Source of the DNA: Sulfurimicrobium sp.
GTDB taxonomy: Bacteria > Pseudomonadota > Gammaproteobacteria > Burkholderiales > Sulfuricellaceae
Reading direction: 5' to 3'
NCBI GenBank assembly: GCA_030652035.1
Contig: JAUSBJ010000034.1
Location: 1-64,000, forward strand
Length of the DNA: 64,000 bases
Positions 9,825 to 18,310 of the stretch are shown piece after piece. The stretch's first letter is position 1. Every line of letters starts with the position of its first letter. The position numbers and the translations under genes are program-made. The notes under the pieces are model-generated. The model searched no databases. It saw only the letters and a list, made by a program, of their open reading frames with translations, and was not told the DNA's origin.

Positions 9825-11176
9825 GCTTTTTTTGAACAACTCGATATTTTCGGATCGCGTGCCGTTTCGATATGAATATAACGCTTGCTAACCCCCTGTT
9901 CGCCAGGCAACTGCAACATTTCACCGCCCTCTCCACAATGGTCGCAACTGCCGTAGGACGGCTGCGAGTCAACCTGCCTGATTTTGGCACGCAAATCTGC
10001 GGCAGACTGTGTTTCATCAATTGCCACCCAGTCAAGCGGGTATTCAGCAAGATGATGCGATCCGATACCGGCGGTGGTCGAGCAAGGATAGTAAACGCCA
10101 TTTTGAATGGTTTTGCAGGTTATCGTTGAATTACACCCGGCTTTCATCGCAAACCTTGTTGACTCGGGAAGATTCAGCTTGCGCAATGACGCCGGGGTTG
10201 ACCAGATGGGTTGGCCTACAGTGTAGCTAATGCCAGAATCAGAAACCTTCCTTACATTGTCATCAAATAACTTGCGCTGCTTTACTGAAAGTGCAGCCGT
10301 GTAATCGGAGAAAATCAGACGAGTACGCCCCTTGTCGAGCTTGCGGAGAAAATCGTCATCAATACTACAAATACCGTTGGTGGTGATGCCGATCACTCCG
10401 AAATTTGGCTTGGTGAGCACATGCTCGATAATGTCGTTCAGCTTGGGATGCAGGAAGGGCTCACCTCCGATGATCGAAACATAACCTATTGCGTCCACAG
10501 CATCAAAAACCCGGTCGATATCTTTCTTGATACGTTCAAGCGAAAAGTTAATACGATCTTCAGGCTGATAGTGATTGATATACTGACCACAATGAGAACA
10601 TTTCAAAGTGCATTTCTGGTTGACCACGAATGTTGCGAGCGGGAAAACAAGTTCGTCCTTGAAATTGTTCAGTTGATCTTTCTTACACTGCTTCTGCAGA
10701 AGACTGGGCAGGCGTTTGCATGCGCACCAGTTACAGAAGGTTGTATCAATGCAGACCTTCGCATCAAAACCGGTTTCCGGTTTCATGGCACACATCAATG
10801 CCTCGAACAAAGCCATACCAGATAAGTAGTGGCGATATCCCTTTGCCAGGAACTCCTGCTCGCCAACACTGCCTGACAAGCTTCCGTTTGGAATACAGTT
10901 GATGATAAGCGTCTGTTCGCGATCAAGTTCCAGAGAGAATGGCTCGTAAACTCGCACGCTATTTACTTCCCTCAAGCTAGCGGCTCGGATGTCCCAGTAA
11001 CAAAGAGGTTCTCCGGGAAGACCCTTTTCTAATAAAAAAGAGCCGAAGGCTGTCCCGAATTTTCCAGCACCGCGCAGAACAATATGCTTGAAGCCTTCGA
11101 TGTACTCGATGATTGCGGCCGAATGATCAGCGCTCCCCCGCCTGTTTTCTTCCAAAATTTCTTTAATATTTGCCAT
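9818..11176 (-). CDS. Rossmann-like / Cys4 / radical SAM fusion protein (paralogue 1)
   Basis: 452 residues in three parts. Residues ~28-130 look like a nucleotide-binding domain (HIVLRGAGKFGTAFG, then LCYWD). Next is a Cys motif, C142-x5-C148-x2-C151-x-C153 followed by KRL. The radical SAM domain starts at ~183 with C189-x3-C193-x2-C196 (CTLKCSHC), has GGEP as in the SAM-binding strand, and ends in a short SPASM-like region with more Cys (AGCNST, YYPCSTT, CDHCGEGG). Radical SAM enzymes cleave SAM to a 5'-deoxyadenosyl radical. The substrate is unknown; the setting suggests a nucleotide sugar or glycan. It shares architecture and the Cys motif with the gene at 13590-14960. Confidence 0.8.
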   Translation of the reverse strand: MANIKEILEENRRGSADHSAAIIEYIEGFKHIVLRGAGKFGTAFGSFLLEKGLPGEPLCYWDIRAASLREVNSVRVYEPFSLELDREQTLIINCIPNGSLSGSVGEQEFLAKGYRHYLSGMALFEALMCAMKPETGFDAKVCIDTTFCNWCACKRLPSLLQKQCKKDQLNNFKDELVFPLATFVVNQKCTLKCSHCGQYINHYQPEDRINFSLERIKKDIDRVFDAVDAIGYVSIIGGEPFLHPKLNDIIEHVLTKPNFGVIGITTNGICSIDDDFLRKLDKGRTRLIFSDYTAALSVKQRKLFDDNVRKVSDSGISYTVGQPIWSTPASLRKLNLPESTRFAMKAGCNSTITCKTIQNGVYYPCSTTAGIGSHHLAEYPLDWVAIDETQSAADLRAKIRQVDSQPSYGSCDHCGEGGEMLQLPGEQGVSKRYIHIETARDPKISSCSKKAC

Positions 11177-11236
11177 ATTTAATCGCAGTCAATCAATTTG
11201 CCCGTAATTAATGCCATTAATTCTTGTGTTGTGGAT

Positions 11237-12307
11237 TTAAGAACCCTGCTGATGATTTTGCACTTCCAACAGGCTTCGCTCGATATTTTCCAGCCGAGAG
11301 GAAAGGCGTTCATTCTGCGATATCACATGAGCAAGCATGGATATAAGAAAACCATCCACATGCTCAGCCGTCTGGGCACCCACATTTTGTTTGATCAAAT
11401 CACTTCCAAGATCCAGAGAATACCTATCCAAGATGTTTTGGGTCTCGTCCGCGACTGCCTGGTTAAGAAGTTGATATGAGCAATCCCTTCTTTTCCCTCC
11501 CGATGAGGCAACGCTGTTCGCCCTGATCAGGTATTTCGCCATGAGCTGATTGAGTGCGACATCTTCAATTCCGACCACATTAAATAATCGTTTAATGTAT
11601 ACATCCTCATCGGGGATGCTCATATTCTCATGTAATACTTTGTGATCTGGTTCTTCCACGAATGGATACTCTATCGCTTTCAGGAAATCACAAACGACAT
11701 CATTCTTATAGAAGTTATCTCTTGAATACTTCCTAAGTGTCAAAGACCCTTTGCCAAACAGCCCCGTAAAGTAATCAAGATATTTTGTAGGATAAATATG
11801 CATACTCTTCTGCTTATGCAGCCAACACAGCACGTCTTCACCCGAGCGGATCTCTGGGCCATTCTTGATTAATTCCTTATACATACTGTTCGCGTGCTCA
11901 GCTAAGGGACGAACATAGACAAGCACCTTAATTTCAGATCCAGAAAGGTAGGATTTCAATTTAAAACCAAAGGGATCGCCACCATCGTCGTCATTAAAAT
12001 CAGCCAACTCACAAAAATTCTCAGCCGAGATGATTATTTTCGAGCACCCCGTACGCTCTATTTGCTGGCGGACTTGCGACCACACTTCATCGCTATTGGA
12101 TTCAGGGAGCGGCCAGAATGTCGGCCACATCAACCCTTTGCTTCTGTGGTGATCATGAAGTAAAGACAGCGGCAATTCAGCGTGCAATCCTTTGGGTACA
12201 AAATACCCATTCTGGGCCAACTGATCAGAATTGGAATGAATATATTTCTGAATTGAGGTGGTCCCGGTCTTGGGCGATCCGATATGTAAAATAATGGTTT
12301 TTTTCAT
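11237..12307 (-). CDS. sulfotransferase-like P-loop protein
   Basis: 356 residues. The start IILHIGSPKTGTTSIQ contains the PKTGTTS loop that binds the 5'-phosphosulfate of PAPS in sulfotransferases. A later block, KVLVYVRPLAEHANSMYKE, resembles the 3'-phosphate-binding (PSB) region (R-P---S motif). The C-terminal ~60 residues look helical or coiled (ISQNERLSSRLENIERSLLEVQ). A sulfuryl transfer onto the glycan is the likely role, but acceptor specificity cannot be read. ATG 12307 is chosen because the P-loop strand follows directly and a GGA lies 11 bases upstream; ATG 12316 is possible. The gene looks more AT-rich than its neighbours. Confidence 0.7.
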   Translation of the reverse strand: MKKTIILHIGSPKTGTTSIQKYIHSNSDQLAQNGYFVPKGLHAELPLSLLHDHHRSKGLMWPTFWPLPESNSDEVWSQVRQQIERTGCSKIIISAENFCELADFNDDDGGDPFGFKLKSYLSGSEIKVLVYVRPLAEHANSMYKELIKNGPEIRSGEDVLCWLHKQKSMHIYPTKYLDYFTGLFGKGSLTLRKYSRDNFYKNDVVCDFLKAIEYPFVEEPDHKVLHENMSIPDEDVYIKRLFNVVGIEDVALNQLMAKYLIRANSVASSGGKRRDCSYQLLNQAVADETQNILDRYSLDLGSDLIKQNVGAQTAEHVDGFLISMLAHVISQNERLSSRLENIERSLLEVQNHQQGS

Positions 12308-12355
12308 GTCGCGCATTCCGTTGAGTCGCGTTTTATGTTTAATTGGCAAACTGCT

Positions 12356-13570
12356 TTACTTAGCATCCGGATCCCCCATCAAGCGAACAATGTTGTTCTT
12401 GAACCCTAAGGAACGGATGGAATTTTCAATACTGACAGCAGAGTTTTCTCCGCAGATAACAATATCGCCTTTAAAGGAGCGCAATGTTTCCGGAGATTCA
12501 ATGGTCACTCCTAGTAGCCGCTCTCCCTGCCGTTGGAGATTGCGGTCCACCATGTGGCGAATGTTGCAATTTCTGAGCTGGGTGTGTGTTAGAAGACGAT
12601 AGACAAATTTAGAAACTCCCCACAGTGCTATCTCGCGCGTGCCTAACCGGGCAATATTCTCGAGAACCACTTTTCCTTTTTTGCTCGGGAGTGAGAGGCT
12701 CTCTCTGACGCATTGGGCATCTTTGGCATTAAAAGAGAGCGGCTGCATAACATCGGATTTTTCAAACAAGGTACGCAGGCAGGGGTAGATTTCTGACGTC
12801 GATTCATAATGAGTCAGTGAAAATCCGCGCATCAGGTTCAACAGCGAGCACAGGCTAAAATGATTGATATGTTCATATTCAAAGAAAAACCCAGGAAACG
12901 GTCCAGATTCGAAGAAAAGAGCCAAATCCGGAAGCTCAATGTAGATTTTCCCCTTCGGCTTAAGCCACTTCGCCACATTATTGACTGCCTCCAGGGGCGA
13001 ATAGAGATGCTCAAGTACATGACGCAGGAGGATCAAGTCGAATTTGTTTTCAAGCTCTGGAAATGGGTCGGTAGCCAGTCCCGTTCTACCAGCAATGCCT
13101 TGCTGCATTAGGTATCGGATGGCAGCCCGATCGGGATCGATTGCATACAAGTTATTAAAACCGCGTTGCCGCAACGACATCAGCGTGATCCCAAAAGAGC
13201 AGCCGACATCCGCGATGGCCAAGCCTTTTGATGCCAAACCCTGACGTTCCAGAAAGCCGACAGTCAAGTCATTCAATCGAGCCTGTTCAGCTGTGATCTG
13301 ATAGTGAATTCTGTCTGAACCCGTATAGGATTCATAATAGCCGTTGCGATCAGCCTGTGGGTCCACGTCATGAAACGCAGCCCCGCAGCGAGTACATGTA
13401 TTGACTGAGAATCGGCTCTGTAACGAGAACGCTTCAGGGACAACCAGTTCCAGATGCCATACCGCCTCAGATTCCGGGTAGCAACAAACAGGGCAGGAGC
13501 GTGAAGATCGCGGCGTGACATCTGCACTACTGGCTGCGGCAACTACGGGCGATTTTTGATCCAGCAGCAT
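12356..13570 (-). CDS. class I SAM methyltransferase, C-methyltransferase type
   Basis: 404 residues. An N-terminal zinc-ribbon-like part (SCPVCCYPESE, then CTRCGAAFHD) precedes a class I methyltransferase fold with IADVGCSFGITLMSL as motif I and DLILLRHVLEHL. A C-terminal Rossmann-like region (EIALWGVSKFVYRLL, DIVICGENSAV) follows. This zinc/methyltransferase/C-terminal-domain layout is that of sugar C-methyltransferases such as TylC3 and NovU. It probably methylates a keto-sugar nucleotide from the CDP branch of the island. The SD GGGAA lies just before the start. A second protein of the same design is at 22596-23732. Confidence 0.8.
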   Translation of the reverse strand: MLLDQKSPVVAAASSADVTPRSSRSCPVCCYPESEAVWHLELVVPEAFSLQSRFSVNTCTRCGAAFHDVDPQADRNGYYESYTGSDRIHYQITAEQARLNDLTVGFLERQGLASKGLAIADVGCSFGITLMSLRQRGFNNLYAIDPDRAAIRYLMQQGIAGRTGLATDPFPELENKFDLILLRHVLEHLYSPLEAVNNVAKWLKPKGKIYIELPDLALFFESGPFPGFFFEYEHINHFSLCSLLNLMRGFSLTHYESTSEIYPCLRTLFEKSDVMQPLSFNAKDAQCVRESLSLPSKKGKVVLENIARLGTREIALWGVSKFVYRLLTHTQLRNCNIRHMVDRNLQRQGERLLGVTIESPETLRSFKGDIVICGENSAVSIENSIRSLGFKNNIVRLMGDPDAK

Positions 13571-13589
13571 AAAATTTCCCTACGGTAGT

Positions 13590-14960
13590 TCAGTGAGCAG
13601 CGACAACGGGAATTTTAATTCTACGTTTTTGCAATGCATCGGGTAGTGCGTATCGTTTGTCGAAACCTTGCTCAGCTGCCGAACTGGTGAGCGCTGGCGA
13701 ACCAAAAGCCTCACAATGCCCGCATGCACGGTAGTGTGGGCGTGCAATCAACGCACGAATGCTATCGCGGATTTCTTCTGGTGATTTATTTGGATCAAGG
13801 CAAACGTAATCATTTTCGTAATCTGCCACGCCAAGATCATGAATGGACAAAGTAAAGGAGCATGGAAAAAGCTTTCCGTCGAATACATACAGATAACGTA
13901 CACCACATGTATTTTTTTTCTGGATCATCGTTTCAACAGAATCTCCTTTGTCTTCGAGCGTGGAGGAAATGTTCCATGTAGGTAAGGTATTCTGGTACTT
14001 CGCGTTGATACCAGCCAATTTTGCATTTTCGATGTTCTTGAAAAAAACCGTCTTTTTTTTCTCGTCAATCACTTCGAGGTAGTTGGAAAAGGCGAGACGC
14101 ACCCTCCCATCCTTCATGCTGGCGAGCTGCTGCGGCTTGATACGGGCGACTCCGTTGGAGTTGACTATGACAGCGCCAAAATTGTCATGACTTAATACCT
14201 GGCCAATAAGACGGTCGATATCCGGGTGCATGAAGGGCTCACCACCAAACATATTAACAACGCCGAATGAGTGCACGGCACGCAATACCACATCGATATC
14301 TTGCAGCATCTGCGCCGTTTTAACATTCTGTTTGCGTTCTTTCCTGTAGCTATTGATGTAAAGAAAACAATGCGTGCATTTCAGGTTACACACGTTGTTG
14401 GTGATGAAATGCACGCGGTCGAATGATAGCGTCTCATCTTGGCGAATATTCTGTTTGCGGGCAGCGCTTGCCCGAACAATGTTATGCAGACGCTCACAGG
14501 AGCAGACGCTGCATATATCAAAACTGTTGCAGATTCTTGCATTTGCAGGGCGATCATTGGACAAGGGGCACAGCAAGCCCTGCAGCAGATCATTCCCATG
14601 TACCACGTGCATCCAGCCGTTCTCGGCAAGCTGTCGATAGATATTAGGCCCGACCGCCACGTTGCCAATGCAGAACAATATCAGGGTTGTTCTCTTGTCA
14701 AAACTCCCGCCAAAGGGAGTAGTAACAAGTATGTCATTGCATGTTTTTATCTTTCCAGCTTGTGTGTCCCAATAACAGGAAACCGTGGTGCCAACCTCAG
14801 CTAGTTTTTTCCCCAAAGCAGATCCGAGGTTACCGGCCCCCCAAATAATCACTGAATCAAATTGACGGGAAAAATCAACAAAAACCTGTGGATCCTGGAG
14901 GTCTCCATTACGAGCGCCATTCAAAAAATGTTGTATTTTGTCCAAAACAGGCATATTCAT
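13590..14960 (-). CDS. Rossmann-like / Cys4 / radical SAM fusion protein (paralogue 2)
   Basis: 456 residues with the same order of parts as 9818-11176. The Rossmann-like N-terminal domain has SVIIWGAGNLGSALG at 36-50 and SCYWD at 61-65. The Cys motif is C144-x5-C150-x2-C153-x-C155 followed by ERL. The radical SAM domain carries C191-x3-C195-x2-C198 (CNLKCTHC) and GGEP (MFGGEPFMHPDID). The C-terminal SPASM-like tail has FPCSFT and CGHCEAFG. The Cys spacing is identical in the two proteins although the flanking sequence has diverged, so the motif is probably functional, perhaps as an extra Fe-S or zinc site. Substrate unknown. The methyltransferase gene lies between the two paralogues. Confidence 0.8.
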   Translation of the reverse strand: MNMPVLDKIQHFLNGARNGDLQDPQVFVDFSRQFDSVIIWGAGNLGSALGKKLAEVGTTVSCYWDTQAGKIKTCNDILVTTPFGGSFDKRTTLILFCIGNVAVGPNIYRQLAENGWMHVVHGNDLLQGLLCPLSNDRPANARICNSFDICSVCSCERLHNIVRASAARKQNIRQDETLSFDRVHFITNNVCNLKCTHCFLYINSYRKERKQNVKTAQMLQDIDVVLRAVHSFGVVNMFGGEPFMHPDIDRLIGQVLSHDNFGAVIVNSNGVARIKPQQLASMKDGRVRLAFSNYLEVIDEKKKTVFFKNIENAKLAGINAKYQNTLPTWNISSTLEDKGDSVETMIQKKNTCGVRYLYVFDGKLFPCSFTLSIHDLGVADYENDYVCLDPNKSPEEIRDSIRALIARPHYRACGHCEAFGSPALTSSAAEQGFDKRYALPDALQKRRIKIPVVAAH

Positions 14961-15027
14961 TTCCTTGACATAAACACTGCGCGAAATTGTCTCGTGCGAA
15001 ATTCATTTACATTAAAACTGCTCTCTA

Positions 15028-16569
15028 TCAGCATGGAATACTTCCCGGTGGAGGCGAGTAGGAAACGACACGCTTCACAACATTGTTTGCATTTTCCATC
15101 AACTGCTGCAACAAAAACTCACGCTCAGAAGAGTCCATCGACCAGTAACGGCTCAACTCGATATAGATCGCATCATCCTGAATATTGGGAAAAACTGCGA
15201 CTGCAAGATGAAAATAGCGTTTCGCACATAACTCATCTCCACCGGCTAGGCAGCGCAAGCTGTAGCGCAGGCACAGGCGACCTATTTTCTCGATGGCCGA
15301 CGGCAAGCGGTCGCGCGCTTTATCCATATCACGATAGTTTCCAGCAATATCTGAAAGCTGGTGCAACAGAACGAACTCCCCCATGCACTGCAGCAAATTT
15401 CCATCTAGGCGAGCACCATCACTGTGTGGGTGAACACGATTGAGTAATAGTGGCTCCTTGATGTACACGATGGGAGAATCGCAACAAATATGGAAATCCA
15501 TGATACGGTCACCGAACCAGCGATCATTCAAATTCCCTGCCATCCGTTTCCCTTCGGTTTTCTCCAGTTTGTAGAGAATCTGCGAGATACTCGGATTAAC
15601 CGATGACATCATGTATACAGCCGCCTGCTCGGTGCCCGGAATGATGCATGACTGGTCATAAAAAGGCGGCTCCGGAGTGCATTTGCCATTCTCGTCCATG
15701 ACATCGCGATGAACCATCGCAAATGCCGTATCAGGGTGTTTTTCCAACATGTTCACGCATCGTTCGATGAATTCTGGCTGGATGGCATCATCTGAGCATA
15801 ACTTCAACATGTATTTGCCGCGCATATTCAGAAGGCAATTCCAGAGATTGACATTGGGTCCATAGTTCATGCGGTTGCGCGTCAGACTGATTCGCTCCGG
15901 ATATCTTTCGGCAAATTCCAGTGCGACTTCCCATGAGTCATCTGTCGAAGCGTTGTCTGAGAAACAAATTTCGATATTTTCGTAGGTTTGGGAAAACACA
16001 CTTTCTAGGCACTGGCGTAGGTAACGTCCATAATTAAAATTGAATACGAGCACGCTGACCAGGGGAAGTCGCGTCCTTTCGTGAATGGCGATTTCTTTCT
16101 TAGGATTGTGTTTAGGGAGAAAAACGTTGGCTAGTTTTAATCTTGAAATATACGAATGATCGAGAAATATGTCGGCCTCCATGCTCCGAATGGCGCGCAG
16201 TACGTAAGCCGAGTCAAATTCATTCGTACCAGTAAGTTCGACACTGTATTCGCCTTTACACAGTAGGCGGCCCTTCGTGCTGTTGGCTTCATTGCCAAGA
16301 CTCAGTTTGTTTCTTGAAATGGTAATTTTTCCATCGTGGATCAGGGCATAACGATTCGCAATCTTCCACGCGCCATCTTTCGAATCGTCGTCACAAATAA
16401 TGACCTCAAAATTTCTGATATGTGGCTGGTTGAAAATCGAGTGCAGACAATGTTCTAATTTATGACCATCATAGTTGTGAAGCAAAATACTGACCAACGA
16501 CTGACTGTTTGCCAGCAAGTCGTCCGTTTCTTCCTGCTCAACAAGCAGTTCGTTGGTGCTTCTATTCAA
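15028..16569 (-). CDS. tandem GT2-type glycosyltransferase
   Basis: 513 residues. There are two GT2-like modules: an N-terminal one starting LVSILLHNYDGHKLEHCLHSI with VIICDDDSKDGAW, apparently short, and a full one at ~170-400 starting LVSVLVFNFNYGRYLRQCLES with ICFSDNASTDDSWEVA and LKLCSDDAIQP as the likely metal-binding Asp region. The C-terminal ~100 residues are helical and unassigned. GT2 enzymes use nucleotide sugars at the cytoplasmic membrane face. The start is a TTG, supported by a strong AGGGAG nine bases upstream; it lies just beyond the stop of the SDR gene, two bases away. Confidence 0.8.
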   Translation of the reverse strand: MNRSTNELLVEQEETDDLLANSQSLVSILLHNYDGHKLEHCLHSIFNQPHIRNFEVIICDDDSKDGAWKIANRYALIHDGKITISRNKLSLGNEANSTKGRLLCKGEYSVELTGTNEFDSAYVLRAIRSMEADIFLDHSYISRLKLANVFLPKHNPKKEIAIHERTRLPLVSVLVFNFNYGRYLRQCLESVFSQTYENIEICFSDNASTDDSWEVALEFAERYPERISLTRNRMNYGPNVNLWNCLLNMRGKYMLKLCSDDAIQPEFIERCVNMLEKHPDTAFAMVHRDVMDENGKCTPEPPFYDQSCIIPGTEQAAVYMMSSVNPSISQILYKLEKTEGKRMAGNLNDRWFGDRIMDFHICCDSPIVYIKEPLLLNRVHPHSDGARLDGNLLQCMGEFVLLHQLSDIAGNYRDMDKARDRLPSAIEKIGRLCLRYSLRCLAGGDELCAKRYFHLAVAVFPNIQDDAIYIELSRYWSMDSSEREFLLQQLMENANNVVKRVVSYSPPPGSIPC

Positions 16570-16571
16570 GT

Positions 16572-17645
16572 CTAATGCTCCCTTGCCTGGTTAAAATGAG
16601 CTGCTGTCAGTTCTATAGCTATTTTCAAATCAGTCCACACATCCAACCCCAGCTCTTGACGCGCCTTTTCAATACATGGCACATATCTGTTACGTACTGC
16701 ATTCCCTATGCTATAGGTTGATTGTCCAAGTATATTCACCGGCTTTTGTGGACTCAGCGTATCGCGAACCAGGAAAGCCAATTCGCGGATGCTAATGGCC
16801 TGATCCGAGCCGACGTTATAGACCTCACCGCTCTTCCCGTTTTGCAACAACGTCAACAACCAGGCCACAAGGTCAGCCATATACAAATAGGAGCGTATAG
16901 GCGTGCCGTCCCCTTTGACGGCAATCTCATCCTCATATAGGGCTTGTCCAATGAAATTTCCGATTGCGTAATGAATACCCAGAGGGAGAAACGGCCCCAC
17001 AAAGGAAAAGCATCGCGCAATGGAATAGTTCAAGGAATATTTCTGCGCATAGTAGGCGCATAGAAACTCAGCCGTGCGTTTTGCCTGACCTAAAGCGGAA
17101 TTTATATCTGTTGTATCGGGCGCCCCAGAATACGCCTCCGGGATAAAGTCGACGCCGCTTGGAGGTACTCCATATACAGCACCAGAGCTTAAGAATAAAA
17201 ATCGTTTAATTCCACATTGCACAGCAAAGTCCAATGTGTGCCGAGTACCATCCACTAGGGTATCAAACTTGCGCAGTGAGTCTTCCCCAAGAAATGTCTC
17301 TTCAGCGGAGGTAGTGGCTCCATGAATGAGAAAGGAATAGCTCCGACCAGGAAAATCAAAATTCCTGACATCACCATGGTGAAAATCGATGGCAGGATTA
17401 TGGGCAAGGTGCGGTGCTTTCTCCATGAACGCCTGCTTATTTCGGGTCAGCACCGTCACCTTCAGATTCAGATTCAACTGCTGATTTGCCCGAGCCATGC
17501 TTTCCAGTAGCCAGCGCCCAAAGAGGCCGGTTCCACCCGTGATAAAGATGGACTCATTGCGAAAGCTCTCCCACATGTCACCCATGCGCAACATGATGTT
17601 ATCCAGATCATGATGAAGTGAGTCAGAAGAAGCGAAGGTAATCAT
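16572..17645 (-). CDS. NAD-dependent epimerase/dehydratase-like SDR with Tyr replaced by Leu
   Basis: 357 residues of the extended SDR family. The NAD motif is intact (IFITGGTGLFG, residues 34-43), as are LSSGAVYG and the C-terminal YNVGSDQAISIRELA block of sugar-nucleotide epimerases and reductases. The catalytic YxxxK is altered: residues 184-189 read ALGQAK, so position 185 is Leu (TTA codon) where Tyr is expected, and Lys189 is kept. The enzyme may be inactive, use another acid/base, or only bind its nucleotide sugar. By context it could be the ketoreductase of the CDP-sugar branch (YerF-like), but the missing Tyr argues for caution. Start and upstream stop overlap by four bases. Confidence 0.8.
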   Translation of the reverse strand: MITFASSDSLHHDLDNIMLRMGDMWESFRNESIFITGGTGLFGRWLLESMARANQQLNLNLKVTVLTRNKQAFMEKAPHLAHNPAIDFHHGDVRNFDFPGRSYSFLIHGATTSAEETFLGEDSLRKFDTLVDGTRHTLDFAVQCGIKRFLFLSSGAVYGVPPSGVDFIPEAYSGAPDTTDINSALGQAKRTAEFLCAYYAQKYSLNYSIARCFSFVGPFLPLGIHYAIGNFIGQALYEDEIAVKGDGTPIRSYLYMADLVAWLLTLLQNGKSGEVYNVGSDQAISIRELAFLVRDTLSPQKPVNILGQSTYSIGNAVRNRYVPCIEKARQELGLDVWTDLKIAIELTAAHFNQAREH

Positions 17646-18298
17646 GACTTGCTCAGATCACCAGGGCAGTTCAACCAATTCCAGTTGACATCCATCTGCC
17701 CTTGCTGCAAGTCACCATATCCCCATGAGGCATAATAAAACGTCAACGCATTGGCCTCGGCAGCATGGCCATCCTCAAGCTTGTCGCCAACGTATATCGT
17801 TGTTGCCGTATTGATGCTTTGCTCGCCAATCTGTTTCGATAGAAGCTGGGCCTTTCCTGGCATGCGTGGCTCAACCATATCCAATGCATAAACCGACATA
17901 AACCGGTCCTTCCAGCCCAGGTTTTCAAGAATGGCATGGGTGGCTGAAAGCCGCTTGTTGGTGCAGATATGCAGGCTGGCTCCGGCGGCCATAAAATCAT
18001 CCAGCATCGCCTCGATACCGGGATATGCCTTGGTTTTAACCACCCCGGTGCTATCGTAATGCTGCTTGAATTTTGCGGTTAATGACCGGATCAGTGCGGC
18101 ATCCGTGCTGCCGCTGATCCGCATCAGCGTCTCCGTTAAAGGAGGACCGATCAGGCTCGAATCGAGGAACACTTGAGGTGTAATTCCCGCTTCGCACAAT
18201 GCGTCAGCGAAAGCTTCCAGAATATTCGGGGCGGAATCAATAAGCGTACCGTCAAGATCGAAAACGATCGTCCCTGTTTTATAATGGCGGGTCAGCAA
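17642..18298 (-). CDS. HAD-superfamily phosphatase (phosphoglycolate phosphatase-like)
   Basis: 218 residues. Motif I is FDLDGTLIDS near residue 13 (nucleophile and acid Asp). Motif II is ICTNKR, motif III the Lys region of PGKAQLL, and motif IV is YVGDKLEDGHAAEAN. The helical cap is of the C1 type seen in Gph and PpaX-like enzymes. Phosphatases of this kind in glycan islands usually dephosphorylate a sugar phosphate or hydrolyse inhibitory phosphates; the substrate is not readable. The start is TTG, the only candidate before motif I. It is coupled by ATGA overlap to the SDR gene downstream. Confidence 0.85.
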   Translation of the reverse strand: MLTRHYKTGTIVFDLDGTLIDSAPNILEAFADALCEAGITPQVFLDSSLIGPPLTETLMRISGSTDAALIRSLTAKFKQHYDSTGVVKTKAYPGIEAMLDDFMAAGASLHICTNKRLSATHAILENLGWKDRFMSVYALDMVEPRMPGKAQLLSKQIGEQSINTATTIYVGDKLEDGHAAEANALTFYYASWGYGDLQQGQMDVNWNWLNCPGDLSKS

Positions 18299-18310
18299 TT
18301 AATAGCTCTG

